NCBI RefSeq assembly: GCF_000337735.1 | Contig: NZ_AOHX01000025.1 | Location: 249,163-313,162 of the forward strand | From: Natronorubrum sulfidifaciens JCM 14089 | Lineage (GTDB): Archaea; Halobacteriota; Halobacteria; Halobacteriales; Natrialbaceae | DNA length: 64,000 bases | Reading direction: 5' to 3' | In this document: positions 42,180 to 50,810 of the stretch, in pieces | Numbering within the stretch: the first letter of the stretch is position 1 | Layout of the letters: each line of letters starts with the position of its first letter | Notes under the pieces: model-generated | What the model saw: only the letters and a program-made list of their open reading frames with translations | Database searches by the model: none | What the model was told of the DNA's origin: nothing | Program-made: the position numbers and the translations under genes

Positions 42180-43169
42180 ATGACAAGCCTGACCGAGGCC
42201 TACGACGGAAGCGCACGGGAGGTGGCGAGCCCCAGGCGACTGTATACGGGGACGGCACTCGTCTTGTTCGGTGCGATTCTGGCCGTCGTCGCCGTGCTCG
42301 TGGCGACGACCGACCTCTTGGGCGAGTACGCGATCGCGCTCTCGGAGGGGATGGCACCCCAGTTCGCGACCGTCCGCGCTGCGGGCGTGCTCGCCGGGCT
42401 TAGCGTCCCCATCGTTCTCGTCGGCGTCTTCGTCGTCTTGCCCGCCAGCCGCCGCGTACAGGCCACCGCCGCGATCAGTGCGAGCCTCTGTCTGCTCGGT
42501 GTCGCCCTGTTCTGGCATGCCTACCCCGAACACTGGCGCTACGGCGGCGACCAACTCACCCTCGAGGTCTCGGTGATCTACCTGCTCGGACTCATCACCG
42601 CGATCTGGTGTCTGTTCGCCGCCGTCGCGACGTTCAAGCGGCGAAACGATCCGGGTGGCATGCTCGAGATGAACGTCACGCGCCACAACACGACCGTCGT
42701 CAAAGCCGACGAGTCAGACGACGACTCGAGCGGTCTCGGCGGCATTGGCTTCCTCGGTGGGACGCCGGACGGCGAGGTCGAGACTCAGACCAACGCAACT
42801 GACGCCGACGGGACCACGCTTTCGTACGACGATGCGTCAGTCCAGTCGACACCGACGTCGGGGTCAAACGCTGGAACTGGGGCCGACACTGGCCGCACTC
42901 GAGGGCGGGCCGCCGGCGTGGCGACCAGCGACGGCGGCACGGCCGCCTCGGATCTCTCCTCGCCGCTCGACGCAGGTGACGGCTACGACGCAGAGATCGT
43001 CGACGCACCGACGGACGAACCGGCTGAACCCACGGACCGCTACTGTGGTAACTGCAGCCACTTCGAGTACGTCCGCTCCTCGGATGGAATGGTTCCCTAC
43101 TGTGGCCACCACGAGACGGCGATGGACGATATGGACGCTTGCGAGGAGTGGACGCCGAACAACCAGTAA
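42180..43169 (+). CDS. haloarchaeal four-helix membrane protein with C-terminal zinc finger
   Basis: 329 residues. Four transmembrane helices in the first ~160 residues (GTALVLFGAILAVVAVLVAT; LAGLSVPIVLVGVFVVLPAS; AAISASLCLLGVALFWHA; SVIYLLGLITAIWCLFAAV). A long Ser/Thr/Gly/Asp-rich cytoplasmic linker (~170-280) follows, then a zinc finger DRYCGNCSHFEYV...PYCGHHETAMDDMDACEEW with C-x2-C and C-x2-H pairs. The layout is conserved in haloarchaea as far as I recall; function unknown. A 7-bp hairpin follows the stop. Confidence 0.75.
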   Translation: MTSLTEAYDGSAREVASPRRLYTGTALVLFGAILAVVAVLVATTDLLGEYAIALSEGMAPQFATVRAAGVLAGLSVPIVLVGVFVVLPASRRVQATAAISASLCLLGVALFWHAYPEHWRYGGDQLTLEVSVIYLLGLITAIWCLFAAVATFKRRNDPGGMLEMNVTRHNTTVVKADESDDDSSGLGGIGFLGGTPDGEVETQTNATDADGTTLSYDDASVQSTPTSGSNAGTGADTGRTRGRAAGVATSDGGTAASDLSSPLDAGDGYDAEIVDAPTDEPAEPTDRYCGNCSHFEYVRSSDGMVPYCGHHETAMDDMDACEEWTPNNQ

Positions 43170-43170
43170 C

Positions 43171-43189
43171 GCGGTCGAAAAGCGACCGC
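43171..43189 (+). terminator. hairpin directly after the gene at 42180-43169
   Basis: GCGGTCG-AAAAG-CGACCGC, a perfect 7-bp stem with a five-base loop beginning two bases after the stop codon. No U tract follows, so it may stabilise the 3' end rather than terminate. Confidence 0.4.
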
Positions 43190-43265
43190 ACAGCCGTCGA
43201 TCGCGTTCTATTCTCGTTCTCGATTCGGCAGTTCTCGAGTCGTCACAGCCCCCTGTGACGCCGAT

Positions 43266-43751
43266 CTAGAAGCCGGCTGCCTGTCGCCCCATCTCGAAGC
43301 CCCACTGAGGGACCTCGTAGACGATTAACGCGACGAGCAGCAACTCGAGGACGGTGATAATCACCGTCACCAGATCCGCGCGATTGCTGCTGACGGTGAC
43401 GCCTGTCGGGAGCCCGTACTCCGTTTTCGTGAGTGGGTAAAACAGCGCGATACCGCGCCTGCTGCCCGCCATGTCGAGGACGTAATGGGTCAACACGCCG
43501 ATCCAGACGTATTCGAGGTTGCCGAAGACGTACGGGAAGGCAAGAAAGGCGGCCAAAAGCGGCAGATTGTGCAACGTCTTGCGGTGTTTCCCGAACGCGG
43601 TGTCGATGTCGGGCACCATCGCGCCGAGCGTGACCGGCACCCCGATCGCGACGATCGTCCGAAACGTCTCGAAGTCACCAGCCGGCTCGAGTAAATACCC
43701 CAACCCCAGACTCAAAAGCACAGCGTTGAGAACGTGTCCCTTCTTGTTCAT
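43266..43751 (-). CDS. YdjM/DUF457-type membrane-bound metal-dependent hydrolase
   Basis: 161 residues. MNKKGHVLNAVLLSLGLGYL start with the first His; GAMVPDIDTAFGKHRKTLHN (PDID plus HR...H metal motif) near residue 45; and GVLTHYVLDMAGSRRGIALF with the THyvlD pair. Four hydrophobic helices. This is the LexA-binding, inner-membrane hydrolase-like family; substrate unknown. Convergent with the previous gene. Confidence 0.88.
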   Translation of the reverse strand: MNKKGHVLNAVLLSLGLGYLLEPAGDFETFRTIVAIGVPVTLGAMVPDIDTAFGKHRKTLHNLPLLAAFLAFPYVFGNLEYVWIGVLTHYVLDMAGSRRGIALFYPLTKTEYGLPTGVTVSSNRADLVTVIITVLELLLVALIVYEVPQWGFEMGRQAAGF

Positions 43752-43830
43752 CTACCCGCCACTGGCGGTGCGAGCCTCGAATAGTTTTCTTTCGGGGACT
43801 GTCGTCACGACGAACCGGTCGACGGTCGGA

Positions 43831-44364
43831 TCAGTGCTGGTCGCTGCGTTCTGCCCGTGCGTCGATCGCTTCGAGCAGGTCCTCGAGTGCCTGTTCGACG
43901 GTCTGTGCGCGGACGGCGGCGCGGTCGCCGTCGAAAACGTAGCGGGAGACGGATGCGAACGACGACTCGCTGCCCCACGGGCCGGCGTAGGCGACGCCGA
44001 TGTAGACGGTTCCGACCGGGTCGTCCTCGGTCCCGCCGGTCGGGCCGGCGATTCCTGTCGTCGCGACGCCCCAGGTAACGTCGGTGACATCCCGAACACC
44101 TTGGGCCATCTGGCGGGCGACGGGTTCGGAGACCGCGCCGTGTTCGTCGAGTGCTTCACGACTGACGCCGAGGTGGCGGCGCTTGGCGTCGTAGGCGTAG
44201 GTCGTCAGCCCCGCGTCGAAGTAGTCGCTTGCGCCCGGCACGGCCGTAATCGCCGCGCCGATCAGGCCACCAGTACAGGATTCGGCGACGGCAACGGTCT
44301 CCTCACGGTCTCGGAGTGCGTCGCCGACCGCCATCGGACGGTCGCGGTCGATGTCGTCGGTCAT
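43831..44364 (-). CDS. CinA C-terminal domain (nicotinamide-nucleotide amidohydrolase)
   Basis: 177 residues from the ATG at 44362-44364 (MTDDIDRDRPMAVGDAL). Contains VAVAESCTGGLIGAAITAVP (the ESCTGG signature with catalytic Ser), YFDAGLTTYAYDAKRRHLGV (Tyr) and GVATTGIAGPTGGTEDDPVG. Stand-alone CinA-C (PncC) deamidates NMN to nicotinate mononucleotide, recycling pyridine nucleotides. Standard length. Divergent from the aminotransferase, start codons 109 bases apart. Confidence 0.93.
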   Translation of the reverse strand: MTDDIDRDRPMAVGDALRDREETVAVAESCTGGLIGAAITAVPGASDYFDAGLTTYAYDAKRRHLGVSREALDEHGAVSEPVARQMAQGVRDVTDVTWGVATTGIAGPTGGTEDDPVGTVYIGVAYAGPWGSESSFASVSRYVFDGDRAAVRAQTVEQALEDLLEAIDARAERSDQH

Positions 44365-44473
44365 GTTCGTATGCGAATCGACGCGGTGTGGGGACGTGAA
44401 AGCGAGGGTCGACGCCGCCAGCCATCGGTGCAAAACGGAAAGAACGACGGTCCATCCCCTCCGTGCTTCCGAT

Positions 44474-45574
44474 ATGGAGTACGAGACGCCGCTGTTCTTT
44501 CACGTGATGGAGTATGCGGGCCGGGCGGACCGCGACGTAATCGATATGGTCAGCGGAAATCCGGACTGGGAGCCGCCGCAAGCGCTCCGCGATGGCCTCC
44601 ACGAGTACGCCGACCTCGAGCCGGAGCAGTTCCAGTATCCGCCGAGTCACGGGTTGAGCGAGTTGCGCGAGGAGATCGCTGCCCGCCGGGGCGTCGACAC
44701 CGAGCAGGTCGTCGTCACGAACGGGGCCGGCGAGGCGAACTACCTCGCGATGGCGCGCGCACTCGAGCGCGACCGCGGCGACGAGATCATCCTGACGGAC
44801 CCGGTCTACCCCTACTACCCCGGCAAGACGACGATGCTCGGCGGACAACAGCGGTTCGTCCCGACGGCCGAGACGGGCCAACTCGACCCCGCCGACGTCC
44901 GCGCTGCTGCGAGCGAGGAGACGGCGGCGATCGTTGTCAACTCGCCGAACAACCCGACGGGCGCGGTCTACCCCAAAGAGACGATCGAGGCGCTGGTCGA
45001 AATCGCCGAAACGTACGACGCGATCCTCGTCAGCGACGAGGTGTACGACCACTACGACCTCTCGGGGACGTTCTCGAGTGCGCTGGGCGTCGACTCGGAG
45101 CACCGAATCGTCACGAACGCGTTCTCGAAGTCGCTGGCGATCACGGGCTTTCGTGTCGGGTATGCGATCTTCCCGTTACACCTCGTCGAGAACGCCAAGA
45201 GCCGACACATGCTGGTCAACGTCGCCGGTAGCCGGCCCAGCCAGTACGCCGTGTTGCAGGCGCTACGCGAGACGGGACCGGACTACTACGAACAAAATCG
45301 CCAACTCCTCCGCGAGCGCGTCGAGACGTTCACCGACGCGCTGGACGCGGCGGGTGCAGAATACACGACACCGCAGGGGGCGTTCTACGTGCTGGCGCGG
45401 TTCGACGGCTATCCGGGCACCCTCGAGAACGTCGAGCGCCTGATCGACGAGGCTGGTGTCGCCGGGATGCCCGGTGAGGCCTTCGGCAACTCGCGCCGGG
45501 AGTGGCTTCGGTTCGCGCTCGTCACACCGCGCGTTGAGGCGGCTGCCGAGCGACTGGCTGCGTACTTCGGCTGA
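44474..45574 (+). CDS. PLP-dependent aminotransferase, class I/II
   Basis: 366 residues from the ATG at 44474 (MEYETPLFFHVMEYAGRADR); a longer frame upstream lacks acidic composition. Fold-type I motifs: VTNGAGEANYLAMARALERD, VVNSPNNPTGAVYPKETIEA (NNPTG), LVSDEVYDHYDLSG (Asp/Tyr for PLP), NAFSKSLAITGFRVGYAIF (Schiff-base Lys) and the C-terminal R in EWLRFALVTPR. Probably an amino-acid transaminase of the AspC/AlaT-like group; substrate not fixed. Confidence 0.9.
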   Translation: MEYETPLFFHVMEYAGRADRDVIDMVSGNPDWEPPQALRDGLHEYADLEPEQFQYPPSHGLSELREEIAARRGVDTEQVVVTNGAGEANYLAMARALERDRGDEIILTDPVYPYYPGKTTMLGGQQRFVPTAETGQLDPADVRAAASEETAAIVVNSPNNPTGAVYPKETIEALVEIAETYDAILVSDEVYDHYDLSGTFSSALGVDSEHRIVTNAFSKSLAITGFRVGYAIFPLHLVENAKSRHMLVNVAGSRPSQYAVLQALRETGPDYYEQNRQLLRERVETFTDALDAAGAEYTTPQGAFYVLARFDGYPGTLENVERLIDEAGVAGMPGEAFGNSRREWLRFALVTPRVEAAAERLAAYFG

Positions 45575-45586
45575 CTGATCGGCGAG

Positions 45587-45844
45587 CTATCGCAGCGTGC
45601 CTTCCCACGAGCAGTCGGTACACGCGAACAGGCCAGCGCCGTTGGTCGTCTCGCTGTCACAGGCCGGACACTCGAGCGAGCCGGCAGTACCGATCGCGCC
45701 AGACGCCTCGGTCGGCCGGAGGACGCCTCGAGCGGTGGGTGTTGGGAGCGAGAAGCCGGCTCGCTCGCCTTCGTACGGGAACTGTTCGTTGTCTGTGCGG
45801 TCGGTCGTCGAGTCAGCGGCGGTCTGAATGAGCTGGGATGTCAT
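45587..45844 (-). CDS. small protein with C-terminal zinc ribbon
   Basis: 85 residues from the ATG at 45842-45844 (MTSQLIQTAADSTTDRTDNE); in-frame ATGs at 45869-45871 and 45887-45889 are alternatives. A disordered N-terminal half with SLPTPTARGVLRPTEASGAI leads to a zinc ribbon CPACDSETTNGAGLFACTDC. The ribbon suits a protein or nucleic-acid contact. Choice of start matters because a perfect 19-base palindrome (45858-45876) would be operator for the short form but coding for the longer ones. Confidence 0.6.
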   Translation of the reverse strand: MTSQLIQTAADSTTDRTDNEQFPYEGERAGFSLPTPTARGVLRPTEASGAIGTAGSLECPACDSETTNGAGLFACTDCSWEGTLR

Positions 45845-45857
45845 GGGGTCGGTAAAA

Positions 45858-45876
45858 CGGTGATGATTCATCACCG
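45858..45876. promoter_or_regulatory. perfect 19-base palindrome before the zinc ribbon gene
   Basis: CGGTGATGA-T-TCATCACCG: 9-bp arms with a single central base, 14 bases before the preferred start codon. It could be an operator or, if translation starts further upstream, part of the coding sequence reading MNHHR. Confidence 0.4.
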
Positions 45877-45905
45877 CTGTCGTCTGCATGGAGAGCCAAC
45901 GTTCT

Positions 45906-45976
45906 CCTAATTAATGTTAGGGCTAAAACAATTATGATGATGGGAGGAACAGCAGTATGTCCTAGTACATATTAGG
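45906..45976. promoter_or_regulatory. paired CCTARTWMATRTTAGG sites in the zinc ribbon/ArsA divergent region
   Basis: CCTAATTAATGTTAGG (45906-45921) and CCTAGTACATATTAGG (45961-45976) are both 16 bases, agree at 12 positions, and each has short inverted ends CCTA/TAGG. They lie 55 bases apart (about five helix turns) in an unusually AT-rich divergent intergenic region. Candidate tandem operators. Confidence 0.45.
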
Positions 45977-46086
45977 TCGATATTATATGCCATGATTGGA
46001 ACAGGGTAGCACACCGAGCCTCTCGCGTGTGGCCACAATCGGCTGAGACCGACGACTACTCGTGTGGGGGCGGGAAAACAGCTGGT

Positions 46087-47265
46087 ATGAGTGGAATCGA
46101 CGTCGAACCGGTCGACGAGAAAGGAGAAGCCGCACGGACGGACGACAATGCACACACGATCGAGGTGACACCAACCGACTCCGTCGCGGACGACACGCGG
46201 GAGGCGATCGACGTGGAGCCGTCCGACGAGCCGTTCGACGGCCCCGATTACGTGCTCTACGGGGGAAAAGGCGGTGTCGGGAAGACGACGATGGCCGCCG
46301 CGACGGCCCTCGAGAGCGCTCGTGGCGGGACCAGTACGCTCGTCGTCTCGACGGACCCGGCACACTCGCTGTCGGACACCTTCGAGACCGACGTTCCTGC
46401 CGAACCCGGTCGCATTCGTGACGACATCCCGCTTTATGGGGCCGAGATCGATCCGGAACGGGCCATGGAAAACGGGCAGGCAGCCTTCCTCGGCAGCGAG
46501 GATGGCTTCGGTGGCGGCGATGGCGGTGGCGGAAGCCCGATGGGCGGACTCGGCGGACTGGGCGACATGCTCGGCGGCGAGGAGTCGCCGATGGACGCCC
46601 TCTTCGGCGGCGCGATGCCCGGTGCCGACGAGGCCGCCGCGATGCAGTTGCTGCTCGAATATCTGGACGACCCGCGATTCGAGCGCGTGGTCATCGACAC
46701 CGCCCCCACGGGCCACACCCTCAGGCTGCTCCAACTGCCCGAACTGATGGACTCGATGATGGGGCGCATCCTCAAATTCCGCCAGCGAATCAGCGGGATG
46801 TTCGAGGGGATGAAAGGGATGTTCGGCGGACAGGAGCCGCCGGAAGAAGAACCAGACCTCGAGGACCTCGAGGTACTTCGCGAGCGGATCGAACGCCTCC
46901 GAGCGGCCCTTCGTGATCCCGCACGGACGGATTTCCGTATCGTAATGGTGCCCGAAGAGATGAGCGTCGTCGAATCCAAACGCCTGCGCCAGCAACTCGA
47001 CGAGTTCGGTATCCCGGTCGGTACCGTCGTCGTCAACCGCGTCATGGAACCGCTCTCGGACGTGACCGACGACGTCCACGGCGAGTTCCTCCAGCCGAAT
47101 CTGGACGACTGTGCGTTCTGCCAACAGCGCTGGGACGTTCAACAGTCCGCGCTCGCGGAGGCACAGGACCTCTTTCGTGGAACCGACGTTCGACGCGTTC
47201 CGCTGTTCGCTGATGAGGTTCGCGGCGAGAAGATGCTCGAGGTCGTCGCGGCCTGTCTGCGCTGA
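46087..47265 (+). CDS. ArsA/Get3-family ATPase
   Basis: 392 residues from the ATG at 46087 (MSGIDVEPVDEKGEAARTDD). About 55 acidic residues precede the deviant P-loop YGGKGGVGKTTMAAATALES. Then VSTDPAHSLSDTFETD (switch I), VIDTAPTGHTLRLLQLP (switch II), the Met-rich helical segment MDSMMGRILKFRQRISGMFE with GMKGMFGG, and a zinc-type DDCAFCQQRW (CxxC). The Met-rich insert resembles the hydrophobic client-binding part of Get3/TRC40 rather than arsenite pumps. A Gly-rich GGGDGGGGSPMGGLGGLGDM lies between them. Tail-anchored protein targeting is a reasonable guess. Confidence 0.88.
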   Translation: MSGIDVEPVDEKGEAARTDDNAHTIEVTPTDSVADDTREAIDVEPSDEPFDGPDYVLYGGKGGVGKTTMAAATALESARGGTSTLVVSTDPAHSLSDTFETDVPAEPGRIRDDIPLYGAEIDPERAMENGQAAFLGSEDGFGGGDGGGGSPMGGLGGLGDMLGGEESPMDALFGGAMPGADEAAAMQLLLEYLDDPRFERVVIDTAPTGHTLRLLQLPELMDSMMGRILKFRQRISGMFEGMKGMFGGQEPPEEEPDLEDLEVLRERIERLRAALRDPARTDFRIVMVPEEMSVVESKRLRQQLDEFGIPVGTVVVNRVMEPLSDVTDDVHGEFLQPNLDDCAFCQQRWDVQQSALAEAQDLFRGTDVRRVPLFADEVRGEKMLEVVAACLR

Positions 47266-47310
47266 GCGAGACGGCCGGTCGCGACGAGCGGCGAACCCGT
47301 GGTCCGGGCC

Positions 47311-47772
47311 CTATTCGTCGTCGACTGGAACAACGGTGACCGGTCGGTCACACTCGAGGACGACGTCCTGCGTGACGCTGCCGAAGAGCATTTTCCCGAC
47401 CGGCGACTGGTCGCCGCTGCCGAGGACGACCACGTTACTGTCCCGTTCCGTCGCGGCCTCGAGGATCGCCTCGGCGGGTTCGCCGGCCGTCTCGTGGACC
47501 GCGTACTCGATGTCGGCTGCCTCGAGACCGTCGACAACGGCCTCAACCGACGCTGGAATGCGATTGCTCTCTCTAACGTTCGTTGCCATCGTTTCCGTAT
47601 AGGTCTCGGAAAAACCGCCAGCCGCCCACTCGGCGTCCGGCGTCGTTTCGTCGTGGACGTGGACCACATCGACGAGCACGTCCTCGGCAGCGGCGGGGAG
47701 TTCGAGGACCGCATCGACCTGCGCACGCGCTCGCGATTCGTTCGTATCGACCGGTAGCAAGATCCGATACAT
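47311..47772 (-). CDS. UspA-family universal stress protein
   Basis: 153 residues from the ATG at 47770-47772 (MYRILLPVDTNESRARAQVD). HUP-domain features: ILLPVDTNES start and the ATP-loop VVLGSGDQSPVGKMLFGSVT (G-x2-G-x9-G-S type) near residue 118, ending VLECDRPVTVVPVDDE. Likely an ATP-binding stress protein. Convergent with the ArsA-like gene; 89 bases downstream of the tautomerase gene on the same strand. Confidence 0.9.
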   Translation of the reverse strand: MYRILLPVDTNESRARAQVDAVLELPAAAEDVLVDVVHVHDETTPDAEWAAGGFSETYTETMATNVRESNRIPASVEAVVDGLEAADIEYAVHETAGEPAEAILEAATERDSNVVVLGSGDQSPVGKMLFGSVTQDVVLECDRPVTVVPVDDE

Positions 47773-47861
47773 GTGTCGTCGTTCCGTCTCCGGCCCTAAA
47801 AGGGGCTCTTTCTCGACGGCGATCCCGTTGCAGTCGTTCGGTCTCTCAGTTCTCGTGACGG

Positions 47862-48248
47862 TCAGTGACTCTTCTCCTCGCCGTCCCACTCGCCGCCGAT
47901 GCGGTCGACGCCCATCATCGCCTCGCCGGGGTGTTCGGTGAAGACGACCTTCAGATTTTCGTCGGGAACGTCGAACGTCTCGCAGAGGTACGTCATGGTG
48001 GCGAGGGCGAACGCGCGCTTGCGGTCGAACGATCGGCCCTGCCTGATCTCGGCGTCGAGAAACACCAGCGGGCCCTCGACGGCACGCCCGAGATGGAGGG
48101 CGGCCGCGTCGTGTTCGCGTATCGTCACCGCGACGTGACCCGCCGTCGTCGCCATCTCTGTCGTGTACAGGTCCGTCACTCGATCCGCGAGCGCCGTCTT
48201 CTCGTCGGCCGACAGCGACAGCGTCGTATCGAACTGTAACAGGGGCAT
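47862..48248 (-). CDS. tautomerase superfamily protein
   Basis: 128 residues. Begins MPLLQFDTTLSLSADEKTAL with Pro at position 2, the catalytic base of 4-oxalocrotonate tautomerase and MIF-type enzymes once Met is removed. Further features: YTTEMATTAGHVAVTIREHD, the AEIRQGRSFDRKRAFALATM helix and VVFTEHPGEAMMGVDRIGGE. Length suits a MIF/CHMI-like member. Substrate unknown. Confidence 0.82.
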   Translation of the reverse strand: MPLLQFDTTLSLSADEKTALADRVTDLYTTEMATTAGHVAVTIREHDAAALHLGRAVEGPLVFLDAEIRQGRSFDRKRAFALATMTYLCETFDVPDENLKVVFTEHPGEAMMGVDRIGGEWDGEEKSH

Positions 48249-48430
48249 ACCTCGAGTTCACGAGCCGCCGGTTTGTGGGTTCCGACGATCGGTCGTCGCT
48301 CGAGCAACGATTCGTGTCGTTCGTGGTCGGACCGAGACCCTCATGCTAGAATCAAACTAGAGTATTGTTTACTCGGTATCTTTCCTCATACCCGAACAAT
48401 GGTGATAGTTACTCGCGCAGATCGACAGAA

Positions 48431-48437
48431 TTTATAC
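48431..48437 (+). promoter_or_regulatory. TATA box of the SLC13 transporter gene
   Basis: TTTATAC, 26-32 bases before the ATG at 48463, in a locally AT-rich stretch (48350-48480). It implies a leaderless or near-leaderless mRNA. Confidence 0.55.
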
Positions 48438-48462
48438 GATCTATTCGGAACAAACGGGAAAA

Positions 48463-50259
48463 ATGGTGTACGATAATTCGAAAACACTTCAAAAGTTCAT
48501 TCAGAACATCTGGTGCTATCTGTGGCAGCTCAACGCCCAGACGAAGGCGTATCTCTCGCTCGATGGACCGGCCATGGTCAAAGACATGGACGGCGTCTCC
48601 GAAGAGGAACAACGTCTCGCGGAGAAAGCGTTCAGCGATGGTGGCCAACCGCCGAATGGCACCCACGAGTCTGGTGCAAACGGGGGTAACGGTGGCGGAC
48701 AAAACGGCGATGACGGCTCGCCGTTCGACGTCGACGGCTCGTACGGGCTGCGCCAGAAGCTCGGCTTCGTGCTCGGCCCGATCCTGTTCGCGCTGATCTT
48801 CCTCGCACCGACACCAGCCGGCCTCGAGCCCGCAGGGCAGGCCGTCGCGGCCGTCACCGCGTGGGTTGCCGTCTGGTGGATGTCGGAAGCGATCCCGATC
48901 CCTGCGACGTCGCTGCTGCCGATCGTCCTGTTCCCGTTGACCGGCGCGCTCCCGGTTGCAGAGACGACACCCTCGTACGGCCATCCGCTGATCTTCCTCT
49001 TTATGGGTGGCTTTTTCCTCGCCATGGCGATGCAACGGTGGGGGCTCCACAAGCGTATCGCACTGCGGATGATCAAGATCGTCGGCACGAAGCCCTCGCG
49101 ACTTATTCTCGGCTTCATGATCGCCACGGCGTTTCTCTCGATGTGGGTCTCGAACAGTGCAACCGTGATGATGATGGTTCCCATCGCGCTGGCGGTCATC
49201 TACCAGACCGCGGATCTGGTCGACGAGACCGGCCTCGAGATCGACACCAGCGAAGGCAACTTCTCGTTCGGGATCGCACTCATGCTCTGTATCGCCTACG
49301 GCGCATCCGTCGGTGGCGTCGCGACGCTCATCGGCACGCCGCCGAACATCCTCTTTGCCGGTCAGGCAGGCGAACTCTTCGGGACAACCATCGGTTTCGC
49401 CGAGTGGATGCTCTACGGCGTTCCGATCTCGATCGTCGGCCTCGTAACCGTCTATTTCTACGTCACCCGGATTGCGATGTCACCCCAGTTCGACCAGTTG
49501 CCGATGGGTGCCGGCACGATCGACCGCGAACTCGCCGCGCTCGGCTCGATGAGTTCGCCGGAACGACGGGTGCTCGTCGTCTTCATCGGCATGGCCGTCG
49601 CCTGGATCGGCGCGAGCCTGCTCGAGCCGCTGGCCGGAATTACTCCACCTGACGACGTCGACACCATCGTCGCCATCGGCGGCGCGTTAGTCCTCTTTAC
49701 CCTGCCGACGAAGACCGAGGACGGCGACCACACGTTCCTGCTCGACTGGTCGAACGCGGTCGACATCCCGTGGGGTGTCATCCTCCTGTTCGGTGGCGGT
49801 CTCGCGATCGCCGCCGGCTTCAGCGAGACCGGCCTCGCAGTCTGGATCGGTGAACAGCTCCAACTGCTCGAGGGCGTCTCGATGGTCCTCATCCTGCTGG
49901 CCGTCGTGATGATGACGATCTTCCTGACCGAAGTCACCTCGAACACGGCGACGACAGCGATGTTGATGCCGATCCTCGCCGGGGTCGCAGTCGGGATCAG
50001 CGTCCACCCATACGGGCTGATGATCGCCGGCGCAACCGCAGCCTCGTTCGCGTTCATGCTGCCGGTTGCGACGCCGCCGAACGCGATCGTCTTCGGCAGC
50101 GGCTACATTTCGCTGCCGCAGATGGCCCGCGTCGGGGCCGGCCTCAACGTCATCGGGATCATCCTGATCACGCTCGTCGCGGTCGTCTGGCTGCCACTCG
50201 CCTGGGGGATCGACATCACTGCCATCCCAGCCGAGTTCCTCGAGCAGTGGGACTCGTAA
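48463..50259 (+). CDS. SLC13/DASS-family sodium-coupled anion (dicarboxylate/sulfate) transporter
   Basis: 598 residues. A hydrophilic N-terminus of ~90 residues with a Gly/Asn-rich stretch (NGGNGGGQNGDDGS) precedes about twelve membrane segments. DASS hallmarks: AIPIPATSLLPIVLFPLTGA, SNSATVMMMVPIALAV (SNT motif, ion/substrate site), YGASVGGVATLIGTPPNILF (first GTPPN), and the second half's LTEVTSNTATTAMLMPILAG (SNT) with MLPVATPPNAIVFGSGYI. Both SNT motifs are intact, so it should be active. Likely substrates are di/tricarboxylates; phosphate or sulfate is possible. Confidence 0.92.
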   Translation: MVYDNSKTLQKFIQNIWCYLWQLNAQTKAYLSLDGPAMVKDMDGVSEEEQRLAEKAFSDGGQPPNGTHESGANGGNGGGQNGDDGSPFDVDGSYGLRQKLGFVLGPILFALIFLAPTPAGLEPAGQAVAAVTAWVAVWWMSEAIPIPATSLLPIVLFPLTGALPVAETTPSYGHPLIFLFMGGFFLAMAMQRWGLHKRIALRMIKIVGTKPSRLILGFMIATAFLSMWVSNSATVMMMVPIALAVIYQTADLVDETGLEIDTSEGNFSFGIALMLCIAYGASVGGVATLIGTPPNILFAGQAGELFGTTIGFAEWMLYGVPISIVGLVTVYFYVTRIAMSPQFDQLPMGAGTIDRELAALGSMSSPERRVLVVFIGMAVAWIGASLLEPLAGITPPDDVDTIVAIGGALVLFTLPTKTEDGDHTFLLDWSNAVDIPWGVILLFGGGLAIAAGFSETGLAVWIGEQLQLLEGVSMVLILLAVVMMTIFLTEVTSNTATTAMLMPILAGVAVGISVHPYGLMIAGATAASFAFMLPVATPPNAIVFGSGYISLPQMARVGAGLNVIGIILITLVAVVWLPLAWGIDITAIPAEFLEQWDS

Positions 50260-50549
50260 CGACTGCGTCCTGACTCTGCGGCCCACTGTTTTCGATTCGA
50301 CCGCAGAGACCTGCGAAATCGCAATCTCTCAGCTTGAGCCAGCTTCGAGTCCGGGTGTTGCGGTGTGTCGACTCCGCCGAGTGCGTCGGGACGGCACCGA
50401 ATGCGGTGGTGTGACTGCCAACTGCACACTACAGCAGCGTTGGTCTGCTGTCGCCGCCACAAAATAACCAACGGTAACGGGATTCCGACCGGCTGAGAAC
50501 TGGCGTCGAGGTTGATACCCCTGTTGGAACATGGCACAAACGAGACGGA

Positions 50550-50786
50550 ATGCCAGACTCGGACACCCCAGCACAGCACCAAACAGACGCAATTCTCGAG
50601 GAACTCGCCGACTCGAGTCCGGCGACGACCGTCGAACTGGCAACCACGCTCGAGACCCATCCGATGACTATCGAACGCCACTGTCAGACACTGCAGCGAG
50701 ACGGCCGCATTCGTCGCTGTACGGGCGGGATGTACACGCTCGTCGAAACCGGGACGGAGCGACTGCCGACGCGACTCGCGGACTGA
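50550..50786 (+). CDS. small winged-helix DNA-binding protein
   Basis: 78 residues. A single HTH: QTDAILEELADSSPATTVEL, then ATTLETHPMTIERHCQTLQR as helix-turn-recognition helix, then the wing DGRIRRCTGGMYTLVETG. No second domain. It looks like a MarR/Lrp-style minimal regulator of the haloarchaea. The 290-base gap before it (50260-50549) has no clear feature. Confidence 0.75.
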   Translation: MPDSDTPAQHQTDAILEELADSSPATTVELATTLETHPMTIERHCQTLQRDGRIRRCTGGMYTLVETGTERLPTRLAD

Positions 50787-50810
50787 CTGATTTGTCGGCG
50801 CACTCAGACC

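Noticed and set aside
43519-45231. 570-residue open frame on the plus strand
   Set aside because: Antisense to the DUF457 and CinA genes and out of frame with the aminotransferase; composition is non-protein-like.
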